A stretch of DNA of 64,000 nt from Hanleya hanleyi (GCA_036873755.1 JAVTVY010017472.1:1-64000); one strand, 5' to 3'; shown: positions 35,183 through 47,925, numbered from the stretch's first letter. Notes: generated by a model from the sequence alone, not told the origin. Made by a program: numbers and translations.

Positions 35183-35872
35183 GCGACTTTGATTACAATC
35201 GTCACATTTAACACAGGATCTAGCAAATGCTACTAGGCGAGATATGTATGCGCCATACGCAGGTCCCACTGGAATATTGATAGTAATATCGAAAGGGATA
35301 GCTTACGATTTCAAAATTGAAATCATCTCTCTTGTCGTAAAGCTGACGAGAGAGAAGGCCCGCCTTATTATTATAGACATATAGGTCTAAATATGATGTG
35401 CTGTTAGGGCTATCTGTAGTGTTCTTCATATCCGGTGAAAGTGGATATATATCTCTCACTGTGTCATTATATAGCGATTATCTACATCGAGAAGATCGTC
35501 TATAAAGCGTTTGGTGAATGAGAATGAAAGTGCCTCGGATTAAATGGTTTTCGAAAGCGCCTGCATATTTGTTTTTGAAAGCGCCTGCATATAGTCATAT
35601 TCATAACAGAACAGTTATAGGTCAGCCAACAGGGGTGCACAATAAGTACCCATTGGAATACCGATGGCTACTGATATACTGTGTTACCAAATTTCACACA
35701 GATATTATTAATGACAAATTCAACCAAATCTATAAACAAAGAAACATCCCATGAACGATATCTCTTGTATGTAATAGAACCAAAGAATGCTTTATTGCTT
35801 CTTACATTAATATATCGGCGATCACTTTTCTTGAGCACAGATACTATTATTGAACTTAGACGGTCAATTAAT
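35183..35872 (-). pseudogene. Penelope-like reverse transcriptase fragment, decayed
   Basis: Collinear with 63250-63890 of the tandem copy. The minus-strand ORF 35220-35459 reads RDIYPLSPDMKNTTDSPNST and SYLDLYVYNN, matching the C-terminal part of the reverse transcriptase. Upstream, the GCACCCCTGTTGGCTGACC region (the APLLADLY part of the palm) and a finger region are present but frameshifted. A 26-bp internal duplication (GAAAGCGCCTGCATAT twice, 35545-35590) is private to this copy. No flanking 3' end or GIY-YIG domain is present. Confidence 0.75.
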
Positions 35873-38263
35873 GAAATCAGGCTGCAAAGGCTTTATTATC
35901 ACGAATGGAAAAGTGCTGTTTCATTAGACATGTAGTCATTCAATCATTCAAGACTTTATGAATCAATGGTTTTGATGTTTTTGAGATTCATATGATTGCA
36001 TGTAGAAAGCAATAATCAGTGTTACGACATTCAGCAATGCATCATTGAGATTGACAGTGGAATCCTCAAGTAGTACACAACTGATCTACCATAATCGTGA
36101 GACCACTATGATTTTCATCTTAACGAAGTCTTTCTTCACTATTTTAGGTGAGTCTGTCTGTACGCTGCTCAAACTTAAGGGTGTCCGCTGCTAATCAAAG
36201 TAATTAACTTTTTGAATAATGTGTGTTGTTGCATTCATACTTGTGTAATATGATAACAAAAAACAAAGAAAAAAATATAGGTTGATGTGCATTTTTTTAG
36301 CTGTAGGTAACGTTGCGTTTTCTGACCCATACTTTATTTGATAATCCAGAAAACATAGAGAATAGTTTTGAAGCATATTCATGAAAAATTGTTAAATACT
36401 AACTGTTTGCAAATAATCACAATGTCTATCAAAATTTATCAAATTGAATGGATGTTGCTGTGCAAATTTCTCGGCTAGGAGGCTTTTAAAGGTAATCCCT
36501 ATCTCTTAATGGAGCTTCTTGAAACTGAGGCATACTAGGAACTGGCATAAGGCATTCCAAACAGAGTGGCATGGTGCATCGTGTCGGAACTCCTAGGAAC
36601 TTCATGCCATAAAGTTTGGAACTCGGCAGACAAAGGATGGCTTATACCATACCATGCAGCGGCATGGTGGGAATGGCCTATGCCATTCCCACTGGAACTT
36701 TAATCCATCCAGATCAGAACATCAAACTGGGCATGGTGTATCCCCTTTGAATAACCGGCATATGCCATCCCTACCAGGGAATTCCGTTCCTAATTTCAAG
36801 AAACTCTCTAACCTAGGAAAGAGGGATAACCTACAGGGAAAACAGGTAAAATGGCCGCCAAAGGAAAAAAACAAAAATCTCCAGCGGACGTCTTTAATGA
36901 ACGTCACCACTGGTATCCGGATCACAAACAATTTCGTTGATATCGGTGATGAATTATTGCCCACAGAAAACTTATTTTTCCAAATTACGAACGAAACTAC
37001 TGTTTCAGCGAATATTTGGAGTTGGCCAACACTGATAAGTTGTTGACCACCAAGGTCCAGGGTACCATGCTGAGTAGGACAAAAGGTGCTACACTAAGAA
37101 GTAAGCGGAACCCCCATTTCCTGTCAGCACCAGGGCTGAGTGGGTTGTTTCCCTATACGTCGTAACCACGTCGCGAATGTCAACTTCCGCTATTGAAGGC
37201 AGAGACTGAGACAGGAATGAGCCTGTGAAACGGAGCATGCGCGGTGGGGAGGTTGCCAACCTGTAAGAAAAACGCCATCTTCTGTCGCTAAATTATCACG
37301 TTATCTGAATCATGGCCTCAACACTGGGAGAGAAATCACCGACTCGGAACGTGTGGTGAAAAGAATATTTTTCTTCATGCTGTGTCCCATTCTCATGGAA
37401 TCAGATTGTATACCTTCTCCTATCAGATATACCCTCTGATTGCCGTGAAGTTAAAACTGTCGCGAGCAGCTTTTTGTACACATGGCTCTCGGTCAATCAG
37501 CATCGTCCGATTCTAAATGGAGCGGAGTGAGCTTAGAATGTCACAGTTAAAGACGACGCTATATTCTGTGCTCTCGTCAAGTAGTTGAGCATTTAATTTA
37601 TTCATTCTTCTGTAACAGATCCTGGATGGATTCTCCATCTCTCTGGTATGTAAGTTGATTAAGAATGAATGCGCACGCGCCGACTAATTCTATCCAGTGC
37701 AGTCAGAGTGTGTTACACCGATAGTTTAGGAGGTTACAAACTCTGATATTGGTAGAATGGGTGTGTACGTAATATCCATAATTTGATAACACAATAGTTT
37801 GCCCGGTTTCCGAAACGAGCTTAGTATTCAACTGCTATGGACGACAATAAGTGAGATCACGTTAAGTGTTTGGTCAGAGTTTAAGTTTCATCCCCTCCTT
37901 TACTGCACAGCACAAATTTCTCCCAGGGTGTTTAAAAAACGGCAAGGATTGCCTTAACTCATCTGCGTGCGTTAGTTGCTTCAGCACAATGAACTCATTG
38001 GATAACCGTACCCGCATAACTCCTAGAACTCTATCGAATCCATGTATATCAGTAGCACTGTTTATGCAGTATATCAAAGCAACGACTTGGCCATGCAGCA
38101 AAGAACGAATGCCATAATGTATCGTGCACTACGATGCATTGCACTGAATGTTAATTTGACAAACCGTATCGAAATAAAAAAAACTTCGTTGTTTATTTTC
38201 TTTAATTTCCGAGATAAACACTAATACGTATAGTATCCTAGGTGCCTCGACGCTATCCTATGT
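35873..38263. other. Mostly unassigned sequence
   Basis: Holds the CATGCC-rich palindromic patch at 36520-36790; otherwise short overlapping ORFs with no domain. Confidence 0.35.
36669..36690. repeat. Perfect small palindrome in a CATGCC-rich stretch
   Basis: GGGAATGGC-CTAT-GCCATTCCC, inside about 270 bp (36520-36790) with many GGCATGGT, GCCATT and GGCATA words on both strands. No function can be assigned. Confidence 0.45.
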
Positions 38264-38273
38264 TGCATTCTGT
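38264..38273 (+). repeat. Target-site duplication, left (10 bp)
   Basis: TGCATTCTGT, identical to 39159-39168 at the far end of the SINE. The perfect match marks the SINE's limits, including the MITE nested in it. Confidence 0.75.
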
Positions 38274-39158
38274 AAGCGGTAGGTACTAGGTTCAATCCCA
38301 AGCGGTTATGCCAAAGACTTGAAATATAGAACTCGTTGCTTCCTCGCTTACACTCAGCATTAAGAGGATAGAACCAGGACTGGTTCGTTCGGTGTCAGTA
38401 TAATGTGACTGAGCGGGGTGTCATGTCTGCCTAAGGCATGATATTTCAGTGGGACAGCACTATAGAATGGCAGCATTGGATCTGCTCTGTTAAAAGTAGG
38501 TACCCCCGCCCCTCCTCCTCCCTTCCCTTCCCCGTCGTGATATAGCGAAAAAATGTTGAAAGCGACGTTTACCCTACCATGCCTGGTGGGGGGGGGGGGG
38601 TCTGGGGAGGGACCGAAATGGCCCCCCTACGAAACTTTCTGCGCTATCTCCGGAACGACAAAAAAATGAGAGCTGACACTCTGTGATATTATAGTTTAAC
38701 ATATTGGGGTCATTTTGAGCCTATTGGCATAACCCCCAGAAGAGAATCGTGGGTAAATTCAAGATGGTGACCACGTGGGGTACCAGAAAAATGATGTTTT
38801 CGTCGTTTTTCTTTAAAATTTCTGCTATTTCACATCACATTGATAATTACTAATTCATCACGCAATTTTTGCAGAGAAATTGCATAAATCAAAAATTCGA
38901 AAAATCTGACGGCAAATCGACCATAAAATGCCGTTTTTGAAGATGACGTCACTGTGACGTCAACAAAGCGGCCATATTGGATTTTGTTACATTTTCTGGT
39001 AGAGCTTGGCCCAAGGGTATAGTGTGGTGAGTTTCAGTGCCCTAGCTCAAGGGATAAGAAAACGAATTAGAGGGGACCGAAATGGCCCCTCCCGAGGCCT
39101 TGACAGGTCCAAAAAAGCCCAGGCCAGATAGGGTTAAACCCTATTCACTCACTCACTC
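38274..39158 (+). mobile_element. tRNA-type SINE (5' truncated), split by a MITE
   Basis: The head keeps a B-box-like GGTTCAATCCC at about 38292 and starts abruptly at AAGCGGTAGG, so the A-box side seems lost. The body has CACTCAGCATTAAGAGGATA, GGTGTCAGTATAATGTGAC and GGGGTGTCATGTCTGCC, wording I recognise from SINEs widespread in molluscs. The tail runs CGTCGTGATATAGCG...AAGCGACG and continues after the MITE as TTAAACCCTATTCACTCACT. A perfect 10-bp duplication (TGCATTCTGT) flanks the whole. Such SINEs are made by pol III and inserted by a partner LINE. Confidence 0.7.
38572..39133 (+). mobile_element. piggyBac-like MITE inside the SINE tail (562 bp)
   Basis: Ends CCCTACCATGCCTGG and CCAGGCCAGATAGGG. 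The right flank is TTAA (39134-39137); the left flank TTTA is one substitution from TTAA. Interior blocks are as in the other copies, with paired TGACGTCA at 38944 and 38955. Removing it rejoins a SINE tail reading GCGACG-TTAA-ACCCTATTC, which shows that it inserted into a TTAA within the SINE. Confidence 0.75.
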
Positions 39159-39163
39159 TGCAT

Positions 39164-39213
39164 TCTGTGTGTATTATGCTATGTGCCTCGACGGCACGTA
39201 GCATAATACACAC
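39164..39213. repeat. 22-bp-arm hairpin beside the SINE insertion
   Basis: TGTGTATTATGCTATGTGCC and GGCACGTAGCATAATACACA are complementary at all but one position, with a 4-5-base loop (TCGA). It begins within the SINE's right target duplication, so the SINE entered at the edge of this palindrome. Confidence 0.65.
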
Positions 39214-39898
39214 ACAATCCAACATTGTGTACCGTTTGGCACAAATGAATCACTTCAGACCCTCGTGTTGAAATTGGTTTTCTGAAATACAAAATGCACA
39301 AACTTAAACTATTATACATGTACATGAGATGTGTATAAATTGCATGCAGTCTCTTGTGGCGGTTTTGACATGTACTTTGGAATGATATGCATCACAGACA
39401 TCGGATGAAAGATACAAAATACGGATTGCCGCTCAGGCTCATGTTCTACATATGTCCCAACAGCTATTAACGTCAGTACGAGGAAGATCTCATCGACGCC
39501 TAAAGGTATGGACGATCACGGATGTGCTGATCAGTAGTGTGCTCCCTCGATGGAAGTGGAAGTAACGACTAAACCCCTACGAATATTTATGTGTGACATT
39601 TTCAGATGTATTCGCGGCCAGGATACAAGGAAGCAGCAGTGCAGTTGGCTCTGTTGGGTGGTGATGATTACACCCGTCAGCACGGATGAGTTGACCGGGT
39701 CCATGCCAAGTCCGCCTAGATTACGTTCTCCTACCAAAGGTGATGCAGCTATTAGGTGAAAAATTCAAGCGAGCTTGAAATGCCCTGTTTGTTCTGGGAA
39801 CAATTTATCTTCGTCCCTTATGAAATGCTGGACACCTTCACAAGTTAAATTGTGGTGGCTGCAAACTTCACGAATCCACATCTGGTTTGAGCTCTGGT

Positions 39899-40330
39899 TT
39901 ATTGTTGATATATTTCACTTGTGGAATTGGTAAATAAGCTCACTGGGAAGAATTTTTGCGAGTATGGATGCAACAATTCAATATATTTTCCGGCTGCCTG
40001 CTTGTATATTTTCTTCAAAGGAAAACGCAGGTACTCTCGCGCGAATGCATCGGACATTTTGGTCGATTTTGAGCAGCTGCCTCTTTGATTCTTTGTCTGG
40101 CATACCACGTGATAGCAAGGCTTGGCAGTGAGATTGTCCTCTTGTTCATGCGAGACATTGGAACCTAGGAGTTGTACACCCTGCAATACTATATTTATTA
40201 AAGCAATTTTGGGCCTATCATGTCTGCTGGAAATTACAGTTTGCACATGTCGCACTCTTGTAAGTGCCCAAAACAACGATCCTGAGTCGAGTCCAATAGT
40301 GGGTACACGGCGTGTTGGGTCATTCGCCAA
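39899..40330 (-). other. Unassigned 143-codon ORF
   Basis: An open frame rich in polar residues with no domain I recognise (for example RVRHVQTVISSRHDRPK, NLTAKPCYHVVCQTK). There are no supporting splice sites and no second copy in the window. It could be a fragment of an unknown repeat or chance; it should not be treated as a gene without transcript evidence. Confidence 0.12.
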
Positions 40331-41734
40331 ATGTTCAATCTCAGGACACCGTTGGGTTCAGATCTTCTACCACTAGACGAATTAGGAATATAATATGGAA
40401 GAGAATTTTCGTTAATCAGTTTCTGTGGCAAAAAAAATCAGTTTGGACCTTTAAAACCAACTATTTGTCTAACATCTTAATGTCGCGTTGATAATTTCGT
40501 GGAAATTTGTATATATTGTGCGTGGGATAATAGATCACAAACCTATCGAGGTTTTATCAATTTAATGTATACAGCCAGGCGAATTATCAATACAAATCAT
40601 TTGTGGCTTGCATTAGAGGTAATGGTATTTGCAAAGCTCAACTCAATATCGGTTTCCAGCATGACGGTATAAACAATAAACGGGTCGAAGCGCTTCGAAT
40701 TCATTGTCTTTCAAATATTAATACCTCGTTGACCTTATGCGCGTTGATATTGTGATCCTCAACACCATGAGTTTATTTACGTAAATCCAGATAGAGTGCT
40801 CGACAAATAAATACCACGAACGTTAGTAACGAATGACAACAGCGTGATATTCTGTTCAAGGGAGTTTGCCTGAAATTCATTATGAACGAAAGATCAAATA
40901 TCGTGTAACATATACAGGAGGTATACACAGGCGACATTGTTTAAGCTATCGCTGTCAGATCCAAGCTACAGTTAGTCGACGACGCAATGAAAAAAATACT
41001 GCCTTCGTAATTTCGATTCTTTCTTGTATTGATCTAATACCGAGTAATCAAGAATTAAGAAGATTAAGATCATTCATGCGAAATGCCCGGAGATGATTGA
41101 CAGCTATAGTTCGGTGATAGTTAAATAGCACCGGGAGTGCATTGGCCTTTGTATAATCATTAGTATAGTGGGATAATGGATTGGTTCCTGTGTAACAGGG
41201 AAGAAGATCCGGAAACTGTCCGGGTTCTATCTTTTAATCTAGCTCGTACTTCTTCCTAGACATAAGCATTTGAGGCGGGACCTTGTTTCCCCGGACATTC
41301 TGTCCGTTCTCTCTAGCCGCTGTTAAATATCAGTCTAGCAGCCAATTCTCAGAAGAGCCCTAAATCCCTAATTTTGTCTGCATCTCATGTGAGTAAAGGC
41401 TTGAGATGCCTGGGTGAGAGACTGAATCATATACTTACAGAAATCCCCACTTCTTCTCGGGGTCAGAGTTGAAATTTACTGTAGTACTCCTGATATAGAA
41501 AACGTATGCGTATGATTAGGGTACGATTATGCAAACAGCGACAAGTATTAAGTTTAATTCAAATGTCTAATATAAGGCACGGATTTAATCAGCACTGAAT
41601 ATATTGATGACAAAACACATTTAATTTAACGCTAATGAGGTCACGTCACTGAGGGGTCATTTCCAATTATCGGTTGAAGATACACGTTTTCAATTTACAA
41701 TGTTTATGTATGCAAAACTACTATATTGATTTGG
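40331..41734. other. No gene or repeat recognised
   Basis: AT-rich DNA with short ORFs only. Confidence 0.4.
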
Positions 41735-41738
41735 TTAA

Positions 41739-42299
41739 CCCCTCCTGAGGGGTGGGGGGAGTGCCCCCCTAGTGAACTTTTCTCTGCTGCTCCGAAACGA
41801 CAAAACCGAGGAGGTTGAAACTTGGTGACTTTTAAGCTTATCTTATTGGGGTCATTTCGAGCCTATTTTGACTCCCGGGCAGAGGATCATGGGTAAATTC
41901 AAAATGGCGGCCATGCGATATCCGCGAAAGTCGTGTTTTTCAAACTGTTCGCTCCATTTCTTCACATTTTCCTTGCCTAAAATGCTTTGAAAGTATTTTA
42001 TTTATGCAAAACTAATTATTCTATATTTTGTTTGATTTTTTCGATAGAAAAATCGGGAAAATAATTTTTTTCGAAAAATCGACCCCAAAAAGGCCGAAAA
42101 ATGGCTTCCGAGAAGATGACGTCACTGTGACGTCATCATGGCGGCCATCTTGGATTTTCCGGTAGAGCTTGAACAAAATATACTGTGTGGTAAGTTTCAG
42201 TGCCTTAGCCTTTGTGGTAGAGAAAATATATGGGGGCCACTTTCCGCCCCCTCCCCCCCCAGGCTGCGATACACCCCAAATCGCCCAGGCCAGATAGGG
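41739..42299 (+). mobile_element. piggyBac-like MITE (561 bp)
   Basis: TTAA at 41735-41738 and 42300-42303. The left end has drifted (CCCCTCCTGAGGGG); the right end CCCAGGCCAGATAGGG is canonical. It carries exact TGACGTCA palindromes at 42117 and 42128 followed by GGCGGCCATCTTGG. Non-coding. Confidence 0.7.
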
Positions 42300-42303
42300 T
42301 TAA

Positions 42304-44483
42304 ACTACCTGTTCTATCGAAGCTTTTCTTAGTACTGGTTATCTGGTTGGCCTTAATCCTTAATATAAAAAAGACCTAATACCACGTAAGGTATAGAAAA
42401 TACCGAAAGAATAATGATGCGCTATATATTAAAATATTAGGAACACTTTCACTGATTTCTATATTTTGTTATAAGGTACCATATTCCAATTACGGATAAT
42501 GTTATATTAGTTCGTCAGCCAACCGTAGAACCCCTACACCCAGGGGATTATTCATGGTGAAGTTTCAAGATACCCTGTCTTGAGAGTACTGAGCCCTCCT
42601 GCACACACTTTTACACACCCTCTAGAACTTGTCTTTATGCAGCTAAAACTATGCCTCATAAATTTCTTGACAGCACATTTTTAAGGAATCCAAATATATA
42701 AATTTGTTTGCTGTAATCGCGTAGGTTGTGATGATAATTGGATTTAAAACAAAGTTAATTCAAAATTAATTTTAATTTTTTGAATGCTATTTTCAACTTG
42801 ATGTAATTTACTTTATCTTTTCCTGTAGAAAACAACTCCACCAGGAAATTCGTGTCTCGGTTTTATAAATTTTTGTCTAGTTCTCTTTCTATTGACATTT
42901 AACGGAATATTTCTTTACAAAATCGAGCGACTCACAGTTTTGAACTTTGAAGTTGATTTAAATATGAGTATAATAATACCAAAACCAAAATTGACAAAAG
43001 TGAGACACAGATTTCCTTTTGGAATTGTCTTCTACGGGAAATGATGATGTAACTTACGATAAGTTGAATGCTTTTTTGAAAATAGCCATTTAAAAGGAAG
43101 GCTCACTTTTTTTTAAATTCGAATATCTTCACAACCAACAGATATATAGTGAACACATTTATGTATTTGAAATCCTTACGAAATGCGCTTTCAACAAATA
43201 TATACATTGCCATAGCTATAATGCATACTTTTAATTATATAAACATAATCCTAGAATGTGTGTAAGCAGTAAGTTCTATCATAATCTGTTCGTTTGCTAG
43301 AAATGTCATTGTGGGTGTACCCGAGACACGCATCGTCATGGTGTCATCCATGATCATGGGTTAAATTCCAATTTCCGTAGCCCGCTTGGTACTATGGTCC
43401 GATTCAGCATGAATGCTATGTTTACAATTTTATTTACTTCAGTATGTGACAAGAAACCTTGAAATTTGATAATATTGTGGTCCCAAGATCCAAAGTGGCA
43501 TCCTACATGGTCGCCATAGTCTCAACAATTACAGATTTTCCACAGCTCGCACCATATTCCAGACGAGATTATGAAAATTCGCCATGGAACTGTTGAATTT
43601 ATACGGCGAATTTATAAGCATACTGGAGTAACTTAGCATTGAATCTGGACCGATTGAAGAATGTCAGGAACAATTAATCATAGATAAATTAAAAATGGCG
43701 TCCATGAAAAGTATTGACAATAAAGTATTTTAGGGTTTCTTCTCTCCTCGAGTGCCTTTGTGAAATTGGATTCTAGAGATGCGTATTTTAAAATCATAAA
43801 CACTTACCCACATTAAGATGAGAAACGTTAAGAACTTAATCCAACGGAAACTTGGTGCAGAACAGCATAATTATAGTTATTATTCATTGAAAACCAGGAT
43901 CATGAAAATGGGCTTGAGCCGAGCCTGTACCGTATACTGAAGGCTGATTTTTTCAGGTCTATCTTGTGGTAATAATGTTCCCTTGAACAAAACAACCTGG
44001 TTAATTTGAGTGACAGATATCCGCCCAGATAACTTATGCTGTCTGCGGAGGATTATTCAAATAGATTCAAAATGGGCCTTGGAAGATGATCAGCTGTAGT
44101 GTGAAACTTCTCCACTCTGAAAAATGCCTGCTTCGAGCTAAAAAGAACCACTTGAATTAGGCAAAAGCCTTAATAATTTTTTTCATTGGGGATTATGGAA
44201 ATAGACCCAAACTACATGTAGGACTATTAATAGATAGATAAATCTAGGATGTGAACGAGCTTGAGACTGTTACTGACAGCCTTGCCAGGGATTGAAATTG
44301 AAAACCTGAGCAGCATGAAAATATGAGTCTCATGCGAACTCGCATTCTCGCATTTGGAATTTAACAATCATATTCTCAGCTGAAGATTTAATCAAAATGA
44401 GAATAATATGATACGCTATGGTATGGATCTGCTCAATTTGAAACAGTTTATAGCCTGACGAGCACCATGCACTACTACACAAA
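42304..44483. other. No gene recognised
   Basis: AT-rich DNA. AAAATGGCG-type words near 43690 faintly echo the MITE interior but are too short to assign. Confidence 0.35.
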
Positions 44484-44636
44484 AACGAGAGATCCTGAAG
44501 GATCTTGGCGCCCACCATTGTCTGATAATTGTAAGCTAATAACAAGAGGATCTTTTTGTCCATTGTTACCAAGAACAAACCATTGATTTGTAATTTTGTT
44601 TGCAGAATTTCGAATTTGAGTGAAAAAGATCGAAAA
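44484..44636 (-). repeat. Dispersed repeat, copy 2 (GATCTTGGCGCCCACC family)
   Basis: Partner of 31268-31415, roughly 85-90% alike. It lies about 115 bp before the TTA-flanked transposon copy B. Confidence 0.6.
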
Positions 44637-44751
44637 GGGGACAGTGTATTAGACAATGGCTTTAGTCTTTATTTTTCAAGGAAATGACTTGATAAACCAT
44701 GTAAACAGGGGATTATTTTGGGAAGGGCGGGAAGAAATGGTATTGTCTTTA

Positions 44752-46793
44752 GGGATCGTTTCCATTAATCGTTTTTTCTTCAGTCGCGATTTTTCTTCAA
44801 TTTTCTCGATTGAAAAACGATCAGTCGCGAATCAGTCAAAACGATTGAACCTTTTCTGGAAAAAACCATTCTCTCGCGATATCGTTTTTGAATCGTTTAC
44901 CCATGCGCGATCCGTTCTTGATCGCGAATCTTCAATCGCGAGAGAATCGGGGTTTTTTCAAGGCGCGAGAGAATCGTGAGGCGGAGTGATATTTGGCACA
45001 TAGGCCGTGTTGCCATCGTACGCCGCTCTATCCGCGAACTGGGAACTACATGTAATGTTGATTGCGGATTTGTCGATGGAAAAACCTATATTACTATACT
45101 ATACTGCATAAATGCGCAAGATAACCGAATAATATATATGATTCACGATCTATAGTCTCCTACAAGCCGAAGTAGGGCGTATGCTGGAAATATCTATACA
45201 TATACCTGTACCATGCTTCCTGTGACGTTCGCGCTCAGATTTACTCTGGCGAAGCGTAAATGACAAAATTACATGTTTATTCAATAATCGTGTGAGTCGA
45301 CAATGTATTAATGTTCAGTCATTCCCTTCATACTTTCGATAATTTCCTCATATATTCATGCAACTTGGTATAAACAATACAGGATGATAGTCACAATATC
45401 TTGTTTTGTAAATACCGGGTACAGGTCATAAGTGGATTTGAGTTCGTCGTTGATTGCATTATCAGAATGATTACGGCACAGGCTTCATAGAGGTGTGAAT
45501 GGGCGCATGGCGATAACCCAGAACAGCTTAGCCCTCCAGCCGAGAATTTCTAGGTTAATTAAGGTGAAAAATAGTGTAATTAAATATGTATATTTTGTTA
45601 TAGTAAAACATACATTAGGAAAGGGTATCCATTCATGTTTTGGTACAGTTTTTAAACTATTGAGATGTGAATAAGTTCAAAAAATCACCATCAAGTTAAT
45701 TTTATTTATTATAAGAATATTCGCGGCAGTGATTTCATATTTATATCAAATACATATCACAATGGTGATTGAATCGCATATAACGGTTGGATTCGCATAT
45801 GTACAATACTTTTTATTTTAATTTTATATTTTGATAAATGAACTATGAATGATTCCAAAGGGAAGCTCAAGCCAAAAACCAACTAAATAGTATATAATTT
45901 CATCTCTTACTGGATTAACCAGTTGTGAATTTTTTTACAAATAGCCCGTGCTATATATTAATAATTAAGTGCATTTTGAAGACTCAAATCCCCGTATGAC
46001 AATGTTATATTCAATACAGCGCCATCTATCTACACAAGGAAAATGGTGATCGTAGGACAAAAAACCACGCGTACAGCGAAAATCCGACGAATCAACTCAA
46101 AAATTCAGCCCGCACAGATGCCAAAAACGTTCACGAAAAATACTACACAAGAAATCTGGAATAATACCAGCTTTAAAACACAGAAATACCCAAAATAATA
46201 GACGAAATTGCAAGTGCAAATGACCCAATCTGACCATATCCGGGTCTGTGTCCCGTACAAAATATATGTAAATATTAAGTTATAATTATATGCATAACCA
46301 TTATTCCTATGTATATATATAGATATTTTTTTTCAATTTCTTTCAATATCCCCATCGTATCTATATAACCGCCAACTGTACAGAAACACGCTATAGTTTT
46401 ACATTAGGCAAAGAATGGAAAAGGAAGAAGAAAAAATGATCGAACTTTATATAGTCTGACTGAAGTGTTAGAAACTCGAACGTGTATGCGGGTCAGTCAG
46501 GCTGAACCAATGGCGTACTACTTTCGGCTATAATCCTCAATCGTTTTTTTTCAATCGTTTATATTTTCTCGATTAAAAAGCGATTGAATCGCGATATCGC
46601 TTTTTATTCGCGAGAATTTTCTCGATTGAAAAACGATTGCCAACAGAAAAAAAACCCATTCGAACAGCGATCGCGAATGAATCGTTTATTTTGAAGAAAA
46701 AAAACCATTCCCTCGCGCCTTGGAAAATCGCGACTTCGAGAAAATTTGACGAAATAAACGATTCATTCGCGAACGATAATTGGAAACGGTGCC
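44752..46793. mobile_element. 2.0-kb non-autonomous transposon, copy B (TTA target)
   Basis: TTA at 44749-44751 and 46794-46796. Inverted ends GGGATCGTTTCCATTAA and TAATTGGAAACGGTGCC. It is collinear with copy A (23023-25739) but lacks its 24200-24871 block and has small indels, including loss of about 20 bp near the left end (GGATATCGAGAGAAAAAATG in A). No transposase; the subterminal TCGCGA/ATCG-rich regions are kept. Confidence 0.75.
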
Positions 46794-47439
46794 TTAAATA
46801 GGAGAGGAAAGTAATATGCGCAAGCAGTTATCCTGTTTACATTTTTTTTCAGTTAAAATTTAAACCAATCCGTAGGGCCTACGTCCTTAACATTGTGATG
46901 TGAATGTTTTGTGAAACAATGTTCTTTGAGAATGAAAACGTTTCATGTTAATGAAAGTTCATGGAGGAATGTCTACGAAATAACTGTTTTAATAGGGGAG
47001 ACCGGGCTAATGGTGGACGTATAACTTCAATACATGGGACATCGATACTTCTTTGCTGCACTGCAATTTACTTCTGCAATGGCAAAGACACAAAGTAGGT
47101 CTGCTGTTACCCAACAAATAAATAGGAACAATTTGTTGTTCAATATAGATTTATTAAGAAATCATAAAGTCGCGGTCACCCTGTCGGCAAATGCGACGAG
47201 ATGAAATGTCCGGTAACAAAGTTTGAATGTGAAATTAAAGATGGGAGATAGGTGGCCATAGTTCATAGATTCCTTCTGTGTTTAGGAGGACCTCCAATGC
47301 TGGGAGTGTTATAAGTGAAAGTCAATTAAGGCATATAAAAAATAAAGTAGAACATGCGGGAAGGTGTTGAATGTCATTTGGAGTGAAATGTTACAGATGA
47401 GATCACAGAGCGTTCAAGAGTTCAGTTCTCTGATAATGA

Positions 47440-47925
47440 AGAGTGTACAGGTATCGCCTGAGAACACCCATCACATTTGCGACACACCCAGGGTCGCTCA
47501 GACGAGATGAAGGGTCTATGATAAAGGCAGATATATCCTCTGGAGCCGTTGCAATGTCTCTACGGTCTTCGAGGCACTCGCCACTCGGTTCACACAGTTT
47601 TGTAAATCAGGGCAAGAAATTTGTCTCTGGTGTCCTCAAGGATGTCGCACGTGACAAGAATATGTATATGAGACTGGATATTCAGAGCACAACTGGCAGG
47701 TTGGATCCACAGCAAACTGGTTGAACATAGCTTTGTTTGACTGGAGTACATAATTTCCTGTCAGGAGCCTCAGCTGAATGGGGAGGGCTCGGACATCTGT
47801 TACACCCATAGAGACAGAGGATATCGCAGGTTGAGGTTTTCCGGTTGGAAAGCAGCCGAGGGTCATATATCTGAGAGAAGGATACATATTAAATTTTTGA
47901 ATGGGACTGAAAACACATGTTGCAT
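47440..47925 (-). pseudogene. Non-LTR retrotransposon (LINE) RT C-terminal remnant
   Basis: The minus strand reads SVSMGVTDVRALPIQLRLL, then LTGNYVLQSNKAMFNQF, then VDPTCQLCSEYP. This is the order found C-terminal to the reverse transcriptase of LINEs: a DVR...LTGxYxLQSxxxxFN thumb-like region followed by a Cys-x2-Cys zinc knuckle. After CQLCSEYP the expected His/Cys half of the knuckle is lost to a frameshift, but related sequence continues in other frames to about 47440. No polymerase core remains. Confidence 0.6.
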
